Positions 8,440 to 18,728 of a DNA stretch of 34,337 bases are shown piece by piece. The DNA is taken from positions 719,344 through 753,680 of the forward strand of contig BFEA01000669.1 in NCBI GenBank assembly GCA_003427395.1, read 5' to 3'. This DNA is from Chara braunii. Its lineage: Eukaryota; Streptophyta; Charophyceae; Charales; Characeae. A program made the translations under genes and the position numbers. Under the pieces are notes generated by a model, which worked only from the letters and a program-made list of their open reading frames with translations, did not search any database and was not told the origin of the DNA. How positions within the stretch are numbered: the stretch's first letter is position 1; every line of letters starts with the position of its first letter.

Positions 8440-10370
8440 TGGTCAAAGCATACATAACACCTTCCTCCCACCTTCCCCCAGTTCATTCTGTCTGAAACCA
8501 CTCAAGTTATATGAACTCTCATATATAGCTTGTTCATTTAATCTTTCACATTGCATATCCTGACATACATAACAACATAAAAAATAGTATCCTTACATAG
8601 TTGTATTCAGATACCCAGGGGGTAGGAGATAAAGGAAGGGATCACACGCGTCAAACGAAATTTCACCTGAAGTTCCCTGCCTCCAGAACCCCGCCTGGGC
8701 TCCGGCAGAGCTCCCGCAATCGGTGGGGCGAACCTCCCACAAAGGCCTCGGCGCGGTCCTACGGGTTTCAAGCCCGCCTGCCGCCTTCCTCTCGTAACCT
8801 TATACGAGGCTGAGAGTGAGAACGACACAAGTAGAATTAGAAAGAGTAGACTCTCAGGATTTAGGAGTAGGACAACTCAAACTCACAGTGAGAGGGTCTT
8901 GTTATCTTCAGCACATGAGGGCCCCGCAATGATGGCCAACTGACAGCTTGATCAGCGAAGTCAAACTGCCGAAGTAGCCCCTCCTTATGAACCTTCAGTT
9001 CGCAGTATCAACCCCCCCCCCTTACGTCGCTCAATCACTTCCTCCCCCACCCCCTATTCGAATGGCAACCAACCATGCTATAAAAATTGCTTCGTATAGC
9101 AAAACACAACGCGCTCAGTAGTGTAGAGTTATTCAGTAACCACAACACTTTGTGACAGATATAGCAGCTGCCGCAACAGAAATTCAGCCAAGGCAACCTG
9201 CAATCCGCATAGTAGTAGAGCATACTAGATATTGTACTCAGCTGGACGCTCGATGAAAAGACACCCCGCGGTTAGCCTTGCTGCAGCTTCGTCCAACAGC
9301 AAACAGCGTCGCTGGCTAAAAAATGGGCCGGCAGCTTCGCAACCCGCTCTTCCTCTGCTCCGCACCACCAACAGATAAGCCTTCAATACTTCAGTTAGCA
9401 CAATGTCATGTTTGAACCTCATTCTGATCCAGCCGGTAGCTAATCCTGATGCGAGGCACAGGGCACTGGCAGCAAAACAGTCAGCCTACAGGGCCCAACA
9501 ACAGGGAACACAGGAAGCACGTCCTTCAGATAAACGCCACAGCAGCGAGGCAGCGAAGTGCTGGCCACACCGCCCGACGACTTGACGACTAGGCGTGACT
9601 TGATGAACAGGGATCACACCTGCCGACTATAGACTCCCAACGGCACCCCCTTCTAGTCAAATTTGCAGCTACAATCTGTAGCAGCGAACTTACTGCAGCC
9701 GGTATACCTGTCGAGCAGCACGACAAAAGAGGCAGTAACCGCTCTCCATGTACCATAACAGATCGCAGTCGGAAGTTTAAACGACAGCTAGCAACACAGC
9801 TTCTACAGACAATATGAGACTACACAGTAGTGACGCTCTTACAGGTGAGAAACAAAGCTGAGGAGGTAACTGGCCAGTACGAGCTGCCTCTGGGACATAG
9901 CACAGCCCTCAGTACTCGATACCCTGAGTATTATCACACTATATTTGGTAGCAATGACCAAGCACACGCCGACCATACCCATACAGACCATCACGTAGAC
10001 CAGGTACATGCCGCACGCTACCACCCAGGGTCAATCAGGTTGAGCTGAGCTAAACCACGGACGCGGGAGGCTGGTATCTCAACTACATACGATCACCGCA
10101 CCGAAGGTAAGTACCGCCACCAATAGAAGTGAGAACGAAGCCTCCGCTAGAAAAGGAGATAGAGTTACTAGTTCGATCGCTCATACTGCCATCCCCCGTA
10201 CTGCCATTAGCAACTATACCCGAAGTGCCTGAAGATGCTGACCTTGCAGGCCCACGCCATGACTAGGTACGTGGTCCTCACCCCTTGCATATGCACTTAC
10301 TCTTTTACTTCCCCTGCGTTCCAAGGTAAGTACTTTTTTTCCCTGTCGTCTTCATCTCTCCTCACTCGCC
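8440..10370. other. No gene recognised
   Basis: Anonymous sequence. A poly-C run is at about 9010-9020. Small hairpins are present, for example GCTAC-aatct-GTAGC near 9668. No ORF exceeds about 72 codons or shows a domain. Promoters or splice sites cannot be supported here. Confidence 0.45.
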
Positions 10371-10639
10371 TTTGTTCGCTGAGAACCATGCTACTCATAC
10401 GAATCTTACTCCCGTTCTCCCCGCATGTACTCAGCACGCCTTTCCATCCCAATTCACTTCGTCCCCGCTTTCCACTCGCTCCGCACCATTGCTTCTATTG
10501 ACCCAGTAAGTACCTCCTCTCCCTCCATCAAACTTCCCTTTCGTTGGCCCCTCTCCACTGGTGCCCTCAACCCAACCAATCACCTCATACCCGAGGCAAC
10601 CAAGAACCCCACCTTCATTATGACGACAATTCGATATGA

Positions 10640-11364
10640 ATCTTCCGCTAAAATGCGGAAGTATTCATTGCTACTTAAAAGGCTGCACTCCCCTTCCTTC
10701 GCGTAGCACGTAACACCGATACAACTAAACTACTAACTTTATCTCTAAATCTAACCCCTTTATCTGACCCGTTGCTATCACGAAGCCCCGTTTATTGTCT
10801 TTCTTCGCTCGATCTCGCTGAGAATCGAGCGGGGACTCATTTTTTGTGTTCTCTGCCACAGTCGGTTATCCTCCCCGCGCGGCCCTGGATGCTCCTACTG
10901 CCCAAACCAACCGTATAGGTGTGATCCTGGGTTTTCCATTCAACTCGTCGCGTGCCAAAACCACAGAATAGAGTCTTAGTCAGCTTGAAATGTTTGAGGA
11001 ACGAGCGAGGTAGTCAAATTTTACTCCCTCCTTCCTCCTCCCGCCATAACTCCGACGCAGTTGTCTCTTCTCCTACCAACTATTCTACAAATCTATCAGT
11101 CAAACTAACTTTTCCATCTGCCTCATCCGGGGCCAAAACCCCCAAAACGCCTCTTCCCCCGCCCGATCCCATGAAGGAACGGGCGGGCTACAGTTTTCTT
11201 TCCTCCTTCCATAGCCATTCCCGCCATCGCTGCGCACCGCTTTCTCTGCCTAACTCGTTCTCTACACAACTAACACCAAAACGATCATTACCACAATGCT
11301 CGCCCAGTCCCAGCCCCTTGCCTACCACTCTCCTTACTTGTGTTCCGCTCAGAAACGAACGGGG
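10640..11364. repeat. Hairpin family with a period of about 177 bp
   Basis: Hairpins recur at 10642-10661 (CTTCCGC/GCGGAAG), 10807-10830 (GCTCGAT, 10-nt loop, ATCGAGC), 10983-11006 (GCTTG/CGAGC with one wobble in the same 7-10-7 layout), 11161-11184 (GCCCG/CGGGC in the same layout) and 11341-11361 (GTTC/GAAC). The last four intervals are about 165, 176, 178 and 180 bp. Stem bases change in pairs between units, and the flanks share the trend G-N-ACTC or CTACTC. A 214-codon ORF overlaps (10952-11596) but is Ser/Pro/Thr-rich low-complexity and has no domain, so I do not call it a gene. Confidence 0.55.
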
Positions 11365-11369
11365 CACAA

Positions 11370-14150
11370 CAGGCTACTCCTACCATAGCCCGTTTCTTCT
11401 CCCCGAATGCACCTGGTGCAGCCCGATGACCAGATTCACCCTCATTCTCTCCCTCCGCAGCCGACCGCGACCGCCCCCCTATCCGTGCCTGGATACAACC
11501 GTTCTCTGCTGCGCCCTGCCTGTCTCCCTTCACTACATCAAAGGAAACTGGCGCGGACTCGCTCTAGACTCATCCCACTCATTCTTGCCTCCGTGACTGT
11601 ACCCAGCGTAAAACGGCGTCCAGGTTCGCCGACTCCCTGTCCTCTGCCCCCGGACTCCGTCCCACTCATCGCCTCCTTACTCCCTGTGCCAGCCTTCCTG
11701 CCTATACCGGCAGCAGTCCGCCCACTTGTGCGCTAGCGGCCGTGTACCACCCCAGCCAGCTGCTCAACTTCCCACCTTCCTCGCACCTCCTTCGTCACTC
11801 CCCTACCCTCTCCGTGTAGCGTAGAGCTCCAGCGTTCGGTCGGGGCAGCATAGCACCGACAGTCATCGCATGCAGTATCAAATAACTGTCGGGCTGCTCC
11901 CGATTTTATGCATTTCGTCCTTGTGCAGAGGCCATGCTACTCTTCTCTGTGTCGTCCCAGTTTCAACGGACGTCCCGAAGGACTGTACCCAGGCAGCAGT
12001 TCGTGGCATACCCACTGGACTACGCTGCTGGGTCTCACAGCGGGTCTCGGTACTGGCACCGGACCTCGCCCCAAAAATACAAAGAACAAAAGAATAGAGA
12101 AAAAAAAGAATAAAAAATCTTTTAAAACTTAGAGATTAAAAAAAAAATAATAAGGAAAAAACGAGTGGGGGAGAGGACCGTTGGTACCTGGTCCTCGGCC
12201 TTACCTCGCGGGCCCGTGGCCGGAACCCCCCGCAAAAAGCCAAGGGGGATAGTCCCGCGGGACTCTCAACCCCTCGGCTTACTCCGGCGCGCTCCTTCGC
12301 CGCTCCGCTGCTGGCCTCGATCCCGGGATCCGCCTGGTGATAGCGAAATGACGTAACCTATAGGGCTAAGCCCCATCCTGGTTGTAGCAGGCGCAGTCCT
12401 ACTCATAAAGAGTAAGGGCAGCCTGTCCAGGCCTGCAAACAGTATCTTCGGCCGTCCCCCTTACTTACCGCTAGCGTTCAAGGACCCGCAGGCACCCATG
12501 TACTACTTTGGAGGGCACGGCCTCGCTAGGCTTGCCGTGCGCGTTGCCTCATCACGCGGTAGTTATGGCCGGGCTCTCCTACTCCCTCATACTCATCGAG
12601 AAATTGCTCGTTCTACCATCTTTTGGGCCGAAAAAACGCCCTGACTTCTACTCACTCCGTCCAGACCTATGTCGTCCTAGCTAAGGCTCGCCATGGCTTC
12701 TACTGTCGGCGGCGCATGATCAACCTAGTGCCTGCGACATTTCACGTGGTGCGACCTGGAACCACCGGCCCCCAGCGAGTCGGACATCGCTTTCCTCTCT
12801 GTCACCGCCTTACTTAGTCAATCTCTACGCCGTCCGACATTCCGACCGTGCGTGTGAGTCTGCGAACGCCTCAGAAAATCTGGCTTAGCTCTGACCTGTC
12901 CTACCGGCGTCTCATGGTCTTCCTCGACCCAGCCTTGGTCAGGCTAACGCATGCCCGCAAGTGCACGCTCACACACTCTAATCAACGCAAATGGGATGCG
13001 CCCTCAGATATCGCCAGGAGCGTCCCTCCTGTGAGTTGCAAATATGTGCCCAAATACCCTTGTAAGGGTATTCGGTCCGACAGCGCACCGTGTGGTTGTT
13101 GTTGTTGATGTTTGCGGCCTGTGCCACAGACACCATCAATGTGTTGTTGCTGTTGTTGTTGTTTTTGCAGGCCTCAGCGACGCAGATAAGCTGCTTATTG
13201 TCGTCATGGTTGCCGGTATCGAACGCGTCGTCAATGGTGATGCTGCTGTCACGAGTGTCGTCCACGATATTGTCGTCGTCGTCGTAGAGTCTATCCTCCA
13301 AGTTGCCACAAAGACCTTGCCCCTCCTCAAGGTCCTTATAGCAGCTCCACATGAACGCATTCGATCATGGCCGATCCGCGAATTTCAGGTGGGGGGGCGG
13401 CCCCTCTTCCAACCCCCATCCAATCTCCATTAACGATTGTTGAGCATTTCAAATCCACAAGATCGACGGCTCCCTTTCGATCACAGCCGCTCGCAACTTC
13501 GTCAGGATCTGACTTAAGCGCGCGTCAGTCGCTTGAGCAGTGTAGAGCCATTCGGTGTCTCCTGTCAACATGTCACTCAAGCACGCCATCTCCGTCCGAC
13601 CCTCAACTCTCGCCCCTGTTAATGCTGCAGGCTCGGTAATGAATGCCCCAATATCGCTCCTCATAGTTAAAGCCATGCCGCGTGTAAGCCCTTGCCACGT
13701 CACACATCGCATCTCGTACTCCTAGTAACACCCCTTCCCCACCAGAAACACCCCTCTCAAACAGGCACTACGTTGCACGCCACGTGGCATGCACACGATC
13801 TGGTGTGAAGGCCACGTCAGTGTTGCTGACGCGTCGCGCAGAGAGAAGGCTGGGCCTTGCCAGCCGGTCCCCTGCAGGGTACCAGGGCGCTAGTGATGCG
13901 CAGCGCCTCGACTCAGCCTTGGTGCTTGTCACTGCTGTCTGGTCCAAGTTGCCCTCTATACTGGTAGGGTGATGGTCCTGAGTGCTGGTCACACTGAGTT
14001 AGGATAGTAGGGACAGGGGGTGCACTGGGAGTATTAACGTGGGGATGGGTAGGGTAGGTGGCCTATTCTGTCAGGACAACCATTGGCTGCCGCTACTAGC
14101 AATCACCACGGGTCTGTTACTTGGCCTCAACAACACCCTGGGCTAAAAAT
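11370..14150. other. No gene recognised; TTG microsatellites
   Basis: (TTG)n tracts lie at about 13092-13112 and 13144-13162, and a (GTC)n stretch at about 13260-13285. The 124-129-codon ORFs over 12978-13433 on both strands are translations of these microsatellites. A GC-rich, hairpin-prone stretch occupies about 12170-12330. No RNA gene or domain was recognised. Confidence 0.45.
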
Positions 14151-14179
14151 AAAAAAAATAAAAAAATAAAAAAGAAGAA

Positions 14180-14262
14180 AATGATCGATTACGTAATTGG
14201 TCGTTCTTGAAACTGACCGATTACGTAATCGGTCAGTTTCAAAAACGCCCGATTACATGGGG
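14180..14262. repeat. Palindrome cluster, second locus
   Basis: An imperfect palindrome with core CGATTACGTAATTG (about 14184-14200) is followed by a perfect 32-bp palindrome at 14209-14240 (centre ACGT, flanks GAAACTGACCG and its complement). It leads into CCCGATTACATGGGG, the boundary sequence also seen inverted at 2278-2287. This places the cluster at the same end of the U2-like composite repeat as at 2.3 kb, but in the opposite orientation. Confidence 0.85.
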
Positions 14263-14404
14263 AGAACATAGGTACGGCAAGTCAGTGCTCAGGAAGGCAG
14301 GCCGCGGGATAGCAGGGAAGGGCATGCGGGGCAAAGCGGGGGAATATGCAGGAGGGAAGGCAGGGCAAGGTGCGGGAAGGAAGGGAAAGGAAGGTGGCGG
14401 ATTT

Positions 14405-14515
14405 TTATTATTATTATTATCATTATTTAGTGCCCCGATGGGTGACGGATCAGATATTAAACTGATCAGAACAGATACTAAACTTTATCTTAGCCAAAAG
14501 GCCTAGAAAGGTGAA
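14405..14515 (-). ncRNA. U2 snRNA-derived sequence (copy 2)
   Basis: Read on the minus strand it starts TTCACCTTTCTAGGCC and runs through TTTTGGCTAAGAT, GTTTAGTATCTGTTC and TCAGTTTAATATCTGAT. This is the 5' part of U2 snRNA including the branch-point-pairing segment (here GTTTAGTA in place of GTGTAGTA) and stem-loop IIa. It then passes a degenerate stem-loop II and an AT-rich stretch standing in for the Sm site, and enters the GC-rich minisatellite. The 3' half of U2 is missing, so it is not a functional snRNA. The 5' end abuts the N gap. Confidence 0.85.
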
Positions 14516-14573
14516 NNNNNNNNNNNNNNNNNNNNNNNNNNNNNNNNNNNNNNNNNNNNNNNNNNNNNNNNNN
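14516..14573. other. Assembly gap (58 N)
   Basis: A run of N separates U2-like copy 2 from GC-rich minisatellite sequence. It lies inside a tandem arrangement of the composite repeat, so true length and copy number are uncertain. ORFs crossing it are not meaningful. Confidence 0.99.
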
Positions 14574-14712
14574 GCGGGGAAAGGTGGGGAATTGAGCGGA
14601 AGGTGGGGGAATGCGGGGTAAGGAAGGCGGTGCAAGGCGGAGGAAGGCGGGCAAGGTGTGGGGGGAAGGCGGGGCAAGGTGCGGGAAGGCAACGAAGGAA
14701 GGTGGCGGGATT
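14574..14712 (-). repeat. GC-rich minisatellite between U2-like copies 2 and 3
   Basis: On the minus strand this is made of CCGCCTTCC, CACCTTGCC and CCCCGC words, matching the block downstream of U2-like copy 1. A similar block lies at 14285-14400 and another at 14819-14890. The 157-codon ORF across this region is low-complexity and spurious. Confidence 0.7.
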
Positions 14713-14721
14713 TTTTTTTTA

Positions 14722-14818
14722 TTATTATTTTAGCGGCCCGATGGGCCACGGATCAGATATTATACTGATCAGAACAAATACTACACTTGATCTTACCCAA
14801 AAGGCCGAGAAAGGTGAA
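14722..14818 (-). ncRNA. U2 snRNA-derived sequence (copy 3, best preserved)
   Basis: The minus strand reads TTCACCTTTCTCGGCC, TTTTGGGTAAGATCAAG, then GTGTAGTA (the U2 branch-point recognition sequence intact), TTGTTCTGATCAGTATAAT, ATCTGATCCGTGGCCCATC, GGGCCGC and an AT-rich Sm-like segment. It matches about the first 95-105 nt of plant-type U2 with several substitutions. The second half of U2 is replaced by the pyrimidine-rich minisatellite. Absence of the 3' domains and the repeat context argue for a retroposed repeat; transcription cannot be judged. Confidence 0.85.
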
Positions 14819-14889
14819 GGGCGTGGATTGAAGGCGGGGCAAGGTGGGGGAGGGAAGGCAGGGCAAGGTGCGGGAAGGGGGAAGGCGGT

Positions 14890-15590
14890 TTGTTCGACTC
14901 CCCGAAAATTTTTTTTTTCTTCTATCAAGCAAACCGTTAGCCTTAAGGTACTCCCTAAATTAGTTTTGCTGTTTATCTTGTTGACTTCATTTTGTTATGA
15001 TTTCCAAAATACTAGTTTTCTAAAAAAACTTCGTGATTGCAAATGGAACATGGGTTCCAGAAATGAAAAAATATAGTTTTTTGAAAATTAATCTCGTAGT
15101 TTTTTACTCAGTCCAGTTTTCACGAAATGTCTACTTTCACGAATGGCTTCTTGATGATGACATCTCTGATGCCACATCACCTGATGTTCCGCTAGGAAAC
15201 ACTCAGCGGGAAGGGGAAGAACATCCTCTCCCCTTCATGTTCGGTTGCGAGAGTGGGTAGGCTACGAGGGATGCGCTCTGTGCGGAAGTCATTCATTTGT
15301 ACCATGCACGCAACCATGTTTGATTTTTTTCTTTTCTTTTCTTTTTGTCTTTTTTTTTTAATGGGAACAACCGTGTTTGATCTTGATAGCGAGCAAATGG
15401 AAACGTCTGAATTACCACAACTGCAATTGTGGTCCCGCTTTGAATTCGTAATTTGCATTACGATTTCTCTTATAAATACTTTTGAGAACCGGTGAACAAT
15501 TATCGCGTATTTTGACCTTTCGTCACTGTGCCTGAACAGGAACAAACACACTTCGACGTTGAGTGGAACGACCGTCTGTATACCCTACCT
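14890..15590. other. No gene recognised
   Basis: AT-rich sequence with T-runs at 14909-14918 and 15330-15360. ORFs up to 119 codons on the minus strand (15192-15551) have no recognisable domain. Confidence 0.4.
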
Positions 15591-15689
15591 TCTTCCCCCG
15601 AATACAACGTACGGTCATTATAGCTGTATTTAGACTGAAAGATATCCCAAATTCAGCTATAATGACCGTACGTTGTATTCGGGGAAAGA
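15591..15689. repeat. Long perfect inverted repeat (31-bp arms, 27-nt loop)
   Basis: The left arm 15596-15626 and right arm 15654-15684 are exact reverse complements over 31 bp. The arms begin CCCCGAATACAACG and end TTATAGCTG at the loop. Past one mismatch they extend by four more pairs (15591-15594 with 15686-15689). The loop is 15627-15653. No clear target-site duplication flanks it. It could be a miniature foldback element, a small-RNA precursor or a recent palindromic insertion. Confidence 0.95.
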
Positions 15690-15699
15690 CTGTAGTCGT

Positions 15700-16550
15700 T
15701 GGCTCTTGTTCTCCTCTCGTAACCAGCTATGGCGGGGAACGGCACTTGAAGAGATCACGTGTGAGAGAGACATGCTTTGGTGCAGGATTTGGAGAAGACA
15801 GAGAGGGAGGTGGTATCTCTACAATTTCTTGGTGGCTAGAGGTGATAGTTTCACTGTTTGTATGTGTCACGACAGAGCAGTTAGTGAAACAAAGATCACG
15901 CAGGAAAATGCACATGCAAGAAGATGGGCATCATCCATTGTCCAAAGAGTACGTGCATCACGCATGAACCTGCAGTCACAGACCACTTGCAGATACGGCA
16001 GCAGTTGGAAAGTAACAGAGGATTGACTGACGAATGGCACATGCAGGAGGAACGAATATCCACAGCGTTGAGGGAAGCCTTGCTATAGTGGGATGTAGTT
16101 GTGGGCCTTGTGGCGGAGCGGGAACACGATATGGTGGAGCGGGGCGAAGCCCATCGAAGGTATGAGACTGCATCAAGGGGCTAACAAGTGGCGCGTTGGC
16201 AGGCTGCAACAGCTTGGAGAGTCTACGGTGAGACTATGCATGGTCAAAAGAGTTCAATAGCGGGAGAAGAATGACTTGTGTGAGAGGATCGAATGTGTGT
16301 TCGTCATAGAGAAAGGAAGGCCCCGGAGACATGTGCTTATACCTCTTCGACACAGCCGTTGGTGTGTGCTTCGTATGAGGACCTGATTCAGAATCTGTGT
16401 TCGTCAAACATGGAGAGAGAGATGTTAAGACTTGAGATGACAAACGAACTGCTGACTTACCCCGCTTCATTCTGGGGACACATGGAGAAGGATCTGCACA
16501 ATTTTAGGCCTCCTGACAAATTCCCACCACCACCCAATTCTTCTTCATGA
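15700..16550 (+). pseudogene. Possible decayed coding region, unidentified
   Basis: Three + strand segments read like helical, charged protein and follow one another in different frames. These are 15673-16026 (for example ETKITQENAHARRWASSIVQ), about 15975-16250 (for example LQIRQQLESNRGLTDEWHMQ and LVAEREHDMVERGEAHRRYE, with in-frame TAG and TAA stops) and 16293-16550 (for example MEREMLRLEMTNELL, ending in PPPPNSSS and a stop). Such composition is unlike the low-complexity ORFs nearby and suggests a frameshifted gene or element ORF of roughly 250 residues. I recognise no family. It starts just right of the perfect inverted repeat. Confidence 0.35.
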
Positions 16551-16992
16551 GAGCCTTCTCACATCTTACCTTTCGTTTGTGTTGGAGGGAAGGAGAGAGA
16601 GAGAGAGAGTCGATCCTCCTTTGAAATGTCATCAAGCTCTTTATCAGTTCACTGAAGTGTTGTGGTTGTGCTGACGGTCGTGGGACGGCTTCCTTTTATA
16701 GGTTATTAAGGTTAATAATCATCATGTCGTTCTTTGATGAAACCTGCCGTTTGTCGATGTTGTCGTTGCATCGTATAGGAAACCAATTTAGTGCAGCGCT
16801 GTCAATCGTCTGTGCAACGCTAACTATCATGCTGAACTCGAGCTTGTGGCGAGGATTTTGGACTGTGGTCTTGCAGTTTGCCTTTGAAGGCCTCTCCCGC
16901 TCATTTGTGACAAAAAAACTGCTTAGAAGTTTTTCATTTGATAGAAAGACATTTCTTTGGTGAAAACATACTCATGTTCGTCCATGAACTGT

Positions 16993-16997
<5 letters not shown>

Positions 16998-17063
<66 letters not shown>
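16998..17063. repeat. (CT)n microsatellite
   Basis: About 33 uninterrupted CT dinucleotides, followed by C/T-rich sequence to about 17170. The adjacent translation is an artefact. Positions 16560-16990 hold nothing recognisable except a short (GA)n at about 16590-16608. Confidence 0.98.
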
Positions 17064-17066
<3 letters not shown>

Positions 17067-17394
17067 CCTCCCCTCCCCCCCCTCCCCCATTTGCCTACCT
17101 AGCTATACATGTATCCATCTATCTCTCTGTATCGCTATCTCTATCTTTCGTCCTCCCTCCCTGTATTGTCCAAAAAAGGTGGGCAAGTGTGATCGCTATC
17201 ATGTGCCCGTGTCTCAAAAATAAAATTTTGTTGTGTTTGTGATCACCCAAAACATTGTCATAGCGGTGTGATCGTTTTTCATTTTGTTTATTGTACATAG
17301 GTCATCATGCAATAGCATGAATGACAATAGGTTCGTCACTAAAACGAAGTCCATCACAACAGGCAGGGGTTCCATGTTGTTGTCCTCTACGAAA

Positions 17395-17663
17395 GCCCGT
17401 TGGGTGATCCTTTGGTATTCCCTGTATTGGCACGTACATCCTCATCCCAATGTCTTATGGATGTTGTATTCAACCTTTTTTCTTTTCTTTTTTTTTGCTG
17501 TTCAGTTGTTTGCACCCGCACACAGCACGTTCGATCGATACTCAATGTACTCCAGGCACACCGCACACATACCGCTTTGGTTGATCATATACTTACTTAT
17601 CCACAAACACAACATTCACACTCCCCCGACATTTTTCTGACAACGGGCACACAGAGAGAGAGT

Positions 17664-17727
<64 letters not shown>

Positions 17728-18260
17728 AAATGATGATATCGAGATGTGAAAACCTGAGACTTGTTGTGCTTACTACATGGACTGATTGCAGGACATGCCA
17801 CATACAGAGTGATAAGCCCGATCACATACACTTGAAAAACAATACATACGCATACCGCATGGGTTGAGCACGTACATATACAACCCCCCCCCCCCCCAAA
17901 AAAAAAAGAAAAAAAATCCATCTCGCCGGGCTTTTTCAATCAAGAAACGCTGCACAGAAATACATCATTACATAAGTCCCGAGGTTTGTCTTGCCATGAT
18001 TCACCAACTCCAGTCCACATGCCATGTGCAAACTGCAGTGAAAAATGACACTTTTGTCCCTGTATCGGCTTCAATGGTTTGTGTTTGGATTCCCGATGTC
18101 TTATGGATGTTGTATTCGACCTACATGTTCTCGTGATTACTGCATGGACTGATCACAGGACATGACACGTACACAATCGCGTGATCATTTACACAGTAAA
18201 AAAAACAAAACCACATCTTCTACCGCACACATACCCCGTTGGGTGATCACATACATCAAC
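17395..18260 (+). repeat. Degenerate interspersed repeat family
   Basis: The same phrases recur. TGTCTTATGGATGTTGTATTC is at 17451 and 18097. A phrase close to ACATGGACTGAT followed by CAGGACATG is at 17774 and 18140. ACCGCACACATACC is at about 17560 and 18222, with a degenerate version at 17853. CCGTTGGGTGATC is at 17397 and 18236. The segments are interrupted by a (GA)n tract and by a C15/A10 run at 17884-17912. This suggests two or three old copies of one unit. Confidence 0.6.
17667..17724. repeat. (GA)n microsatellite
   Basis: About 29 uninterrupted AG repeats, preceded by a shorter AG tract at 17653-17662. It is the reverse complement of the CT tract about 600 bp upstream. Confidence 0.98.
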
Positions 18261-18299
18261 AATAAAACAAAAAATACAAAAAAAACAAACAGGCAATCT

Positions 18300-18540
18300 G
18301 TCTCGCGACTCTCGCCCGTGAGAAATAGAGAAAGTTTGAGATGGTAGATGAGGGGGGATGATGGGGTTGTAGTAGGGGGAAGAAAGGAGAAGAGGGTGAA
18401 AAAATGAGCGAGAAAAGGTAAAGGTGGAGAGGAGAAGAGAAGATTAGTGTAAGAGAGTGAGTGAGTGAGGAGGAGGGGAGAAAATGATGGAGGAAGATAG
18501 TGGAGAGGGAGAAAAGGGTTGGGAGAAAGTAGATTAGTGA
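18300..18540. other. Purine-rich (+ strand) tract
   Basis: Continuous G/A-rich sequence. ORFs of 107 and 143 codons on the minus strand are Ser/Pro/Leu/Phe-rich translations of this asymmetry and are not supported as genes. Confidence 0.6.
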
Positions 18541-18728
18541 GTAGGGAGTGATACCAGGCTCTTGGTTGACCAAGAGCAAACATGGTCACCAAGATCAACA
18601 CGATCTTGGTCTTCAAGGTGCTGGCATCCTCCTGGTGCTGGCAGTCTGCTACTGCAGCAGAAAAATGATAATAAGATAAATCTAGGGTTGGCTGAGATCT
18701 TGATCAGCCACCCTGATTGCACAGTCAT

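Noticed and set aside
10952-11596. 214-codon + strand ORF, one of the longest in the window
   Set aside because: Ser/Pro/Thr/Arg-rich without any domain, lying across the 177-bp hairpin repeats; composition bias of C/T-rich DNA explains the lack of stops.
12978-13433. Overlapping ORFs of 124 and 129 codons on opposite strands
   Set aside because: They translate (TTG)n and (GTC)n microsatellites.
3349-13930. CAGCCTTGGTGCTTGTC present at both 3349-3365 and 13914-13930
   Set aside because: The 17-bp match has no flanking similarity that I could see, so it is either chance or too short a relic to interpret.
14722-14818. Functional U2 snRNA gene
   Set aside because: Only the first ~100 nt of U2 match and the 3' domains are replaced by minisatellite sequence.
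14603-15076. 157-codon ORF across the GC-rich block and a U2-like copy
   Set aside because: It runs through a U2-derived repeat and minisatellite; codons are Gly/Arg-rich simple sequence.
18185-18616. 143-codon minus-strand ORF
   Set aside because: It is a translation of a purine/pyrimidine-asymmetric tract and has no domain.
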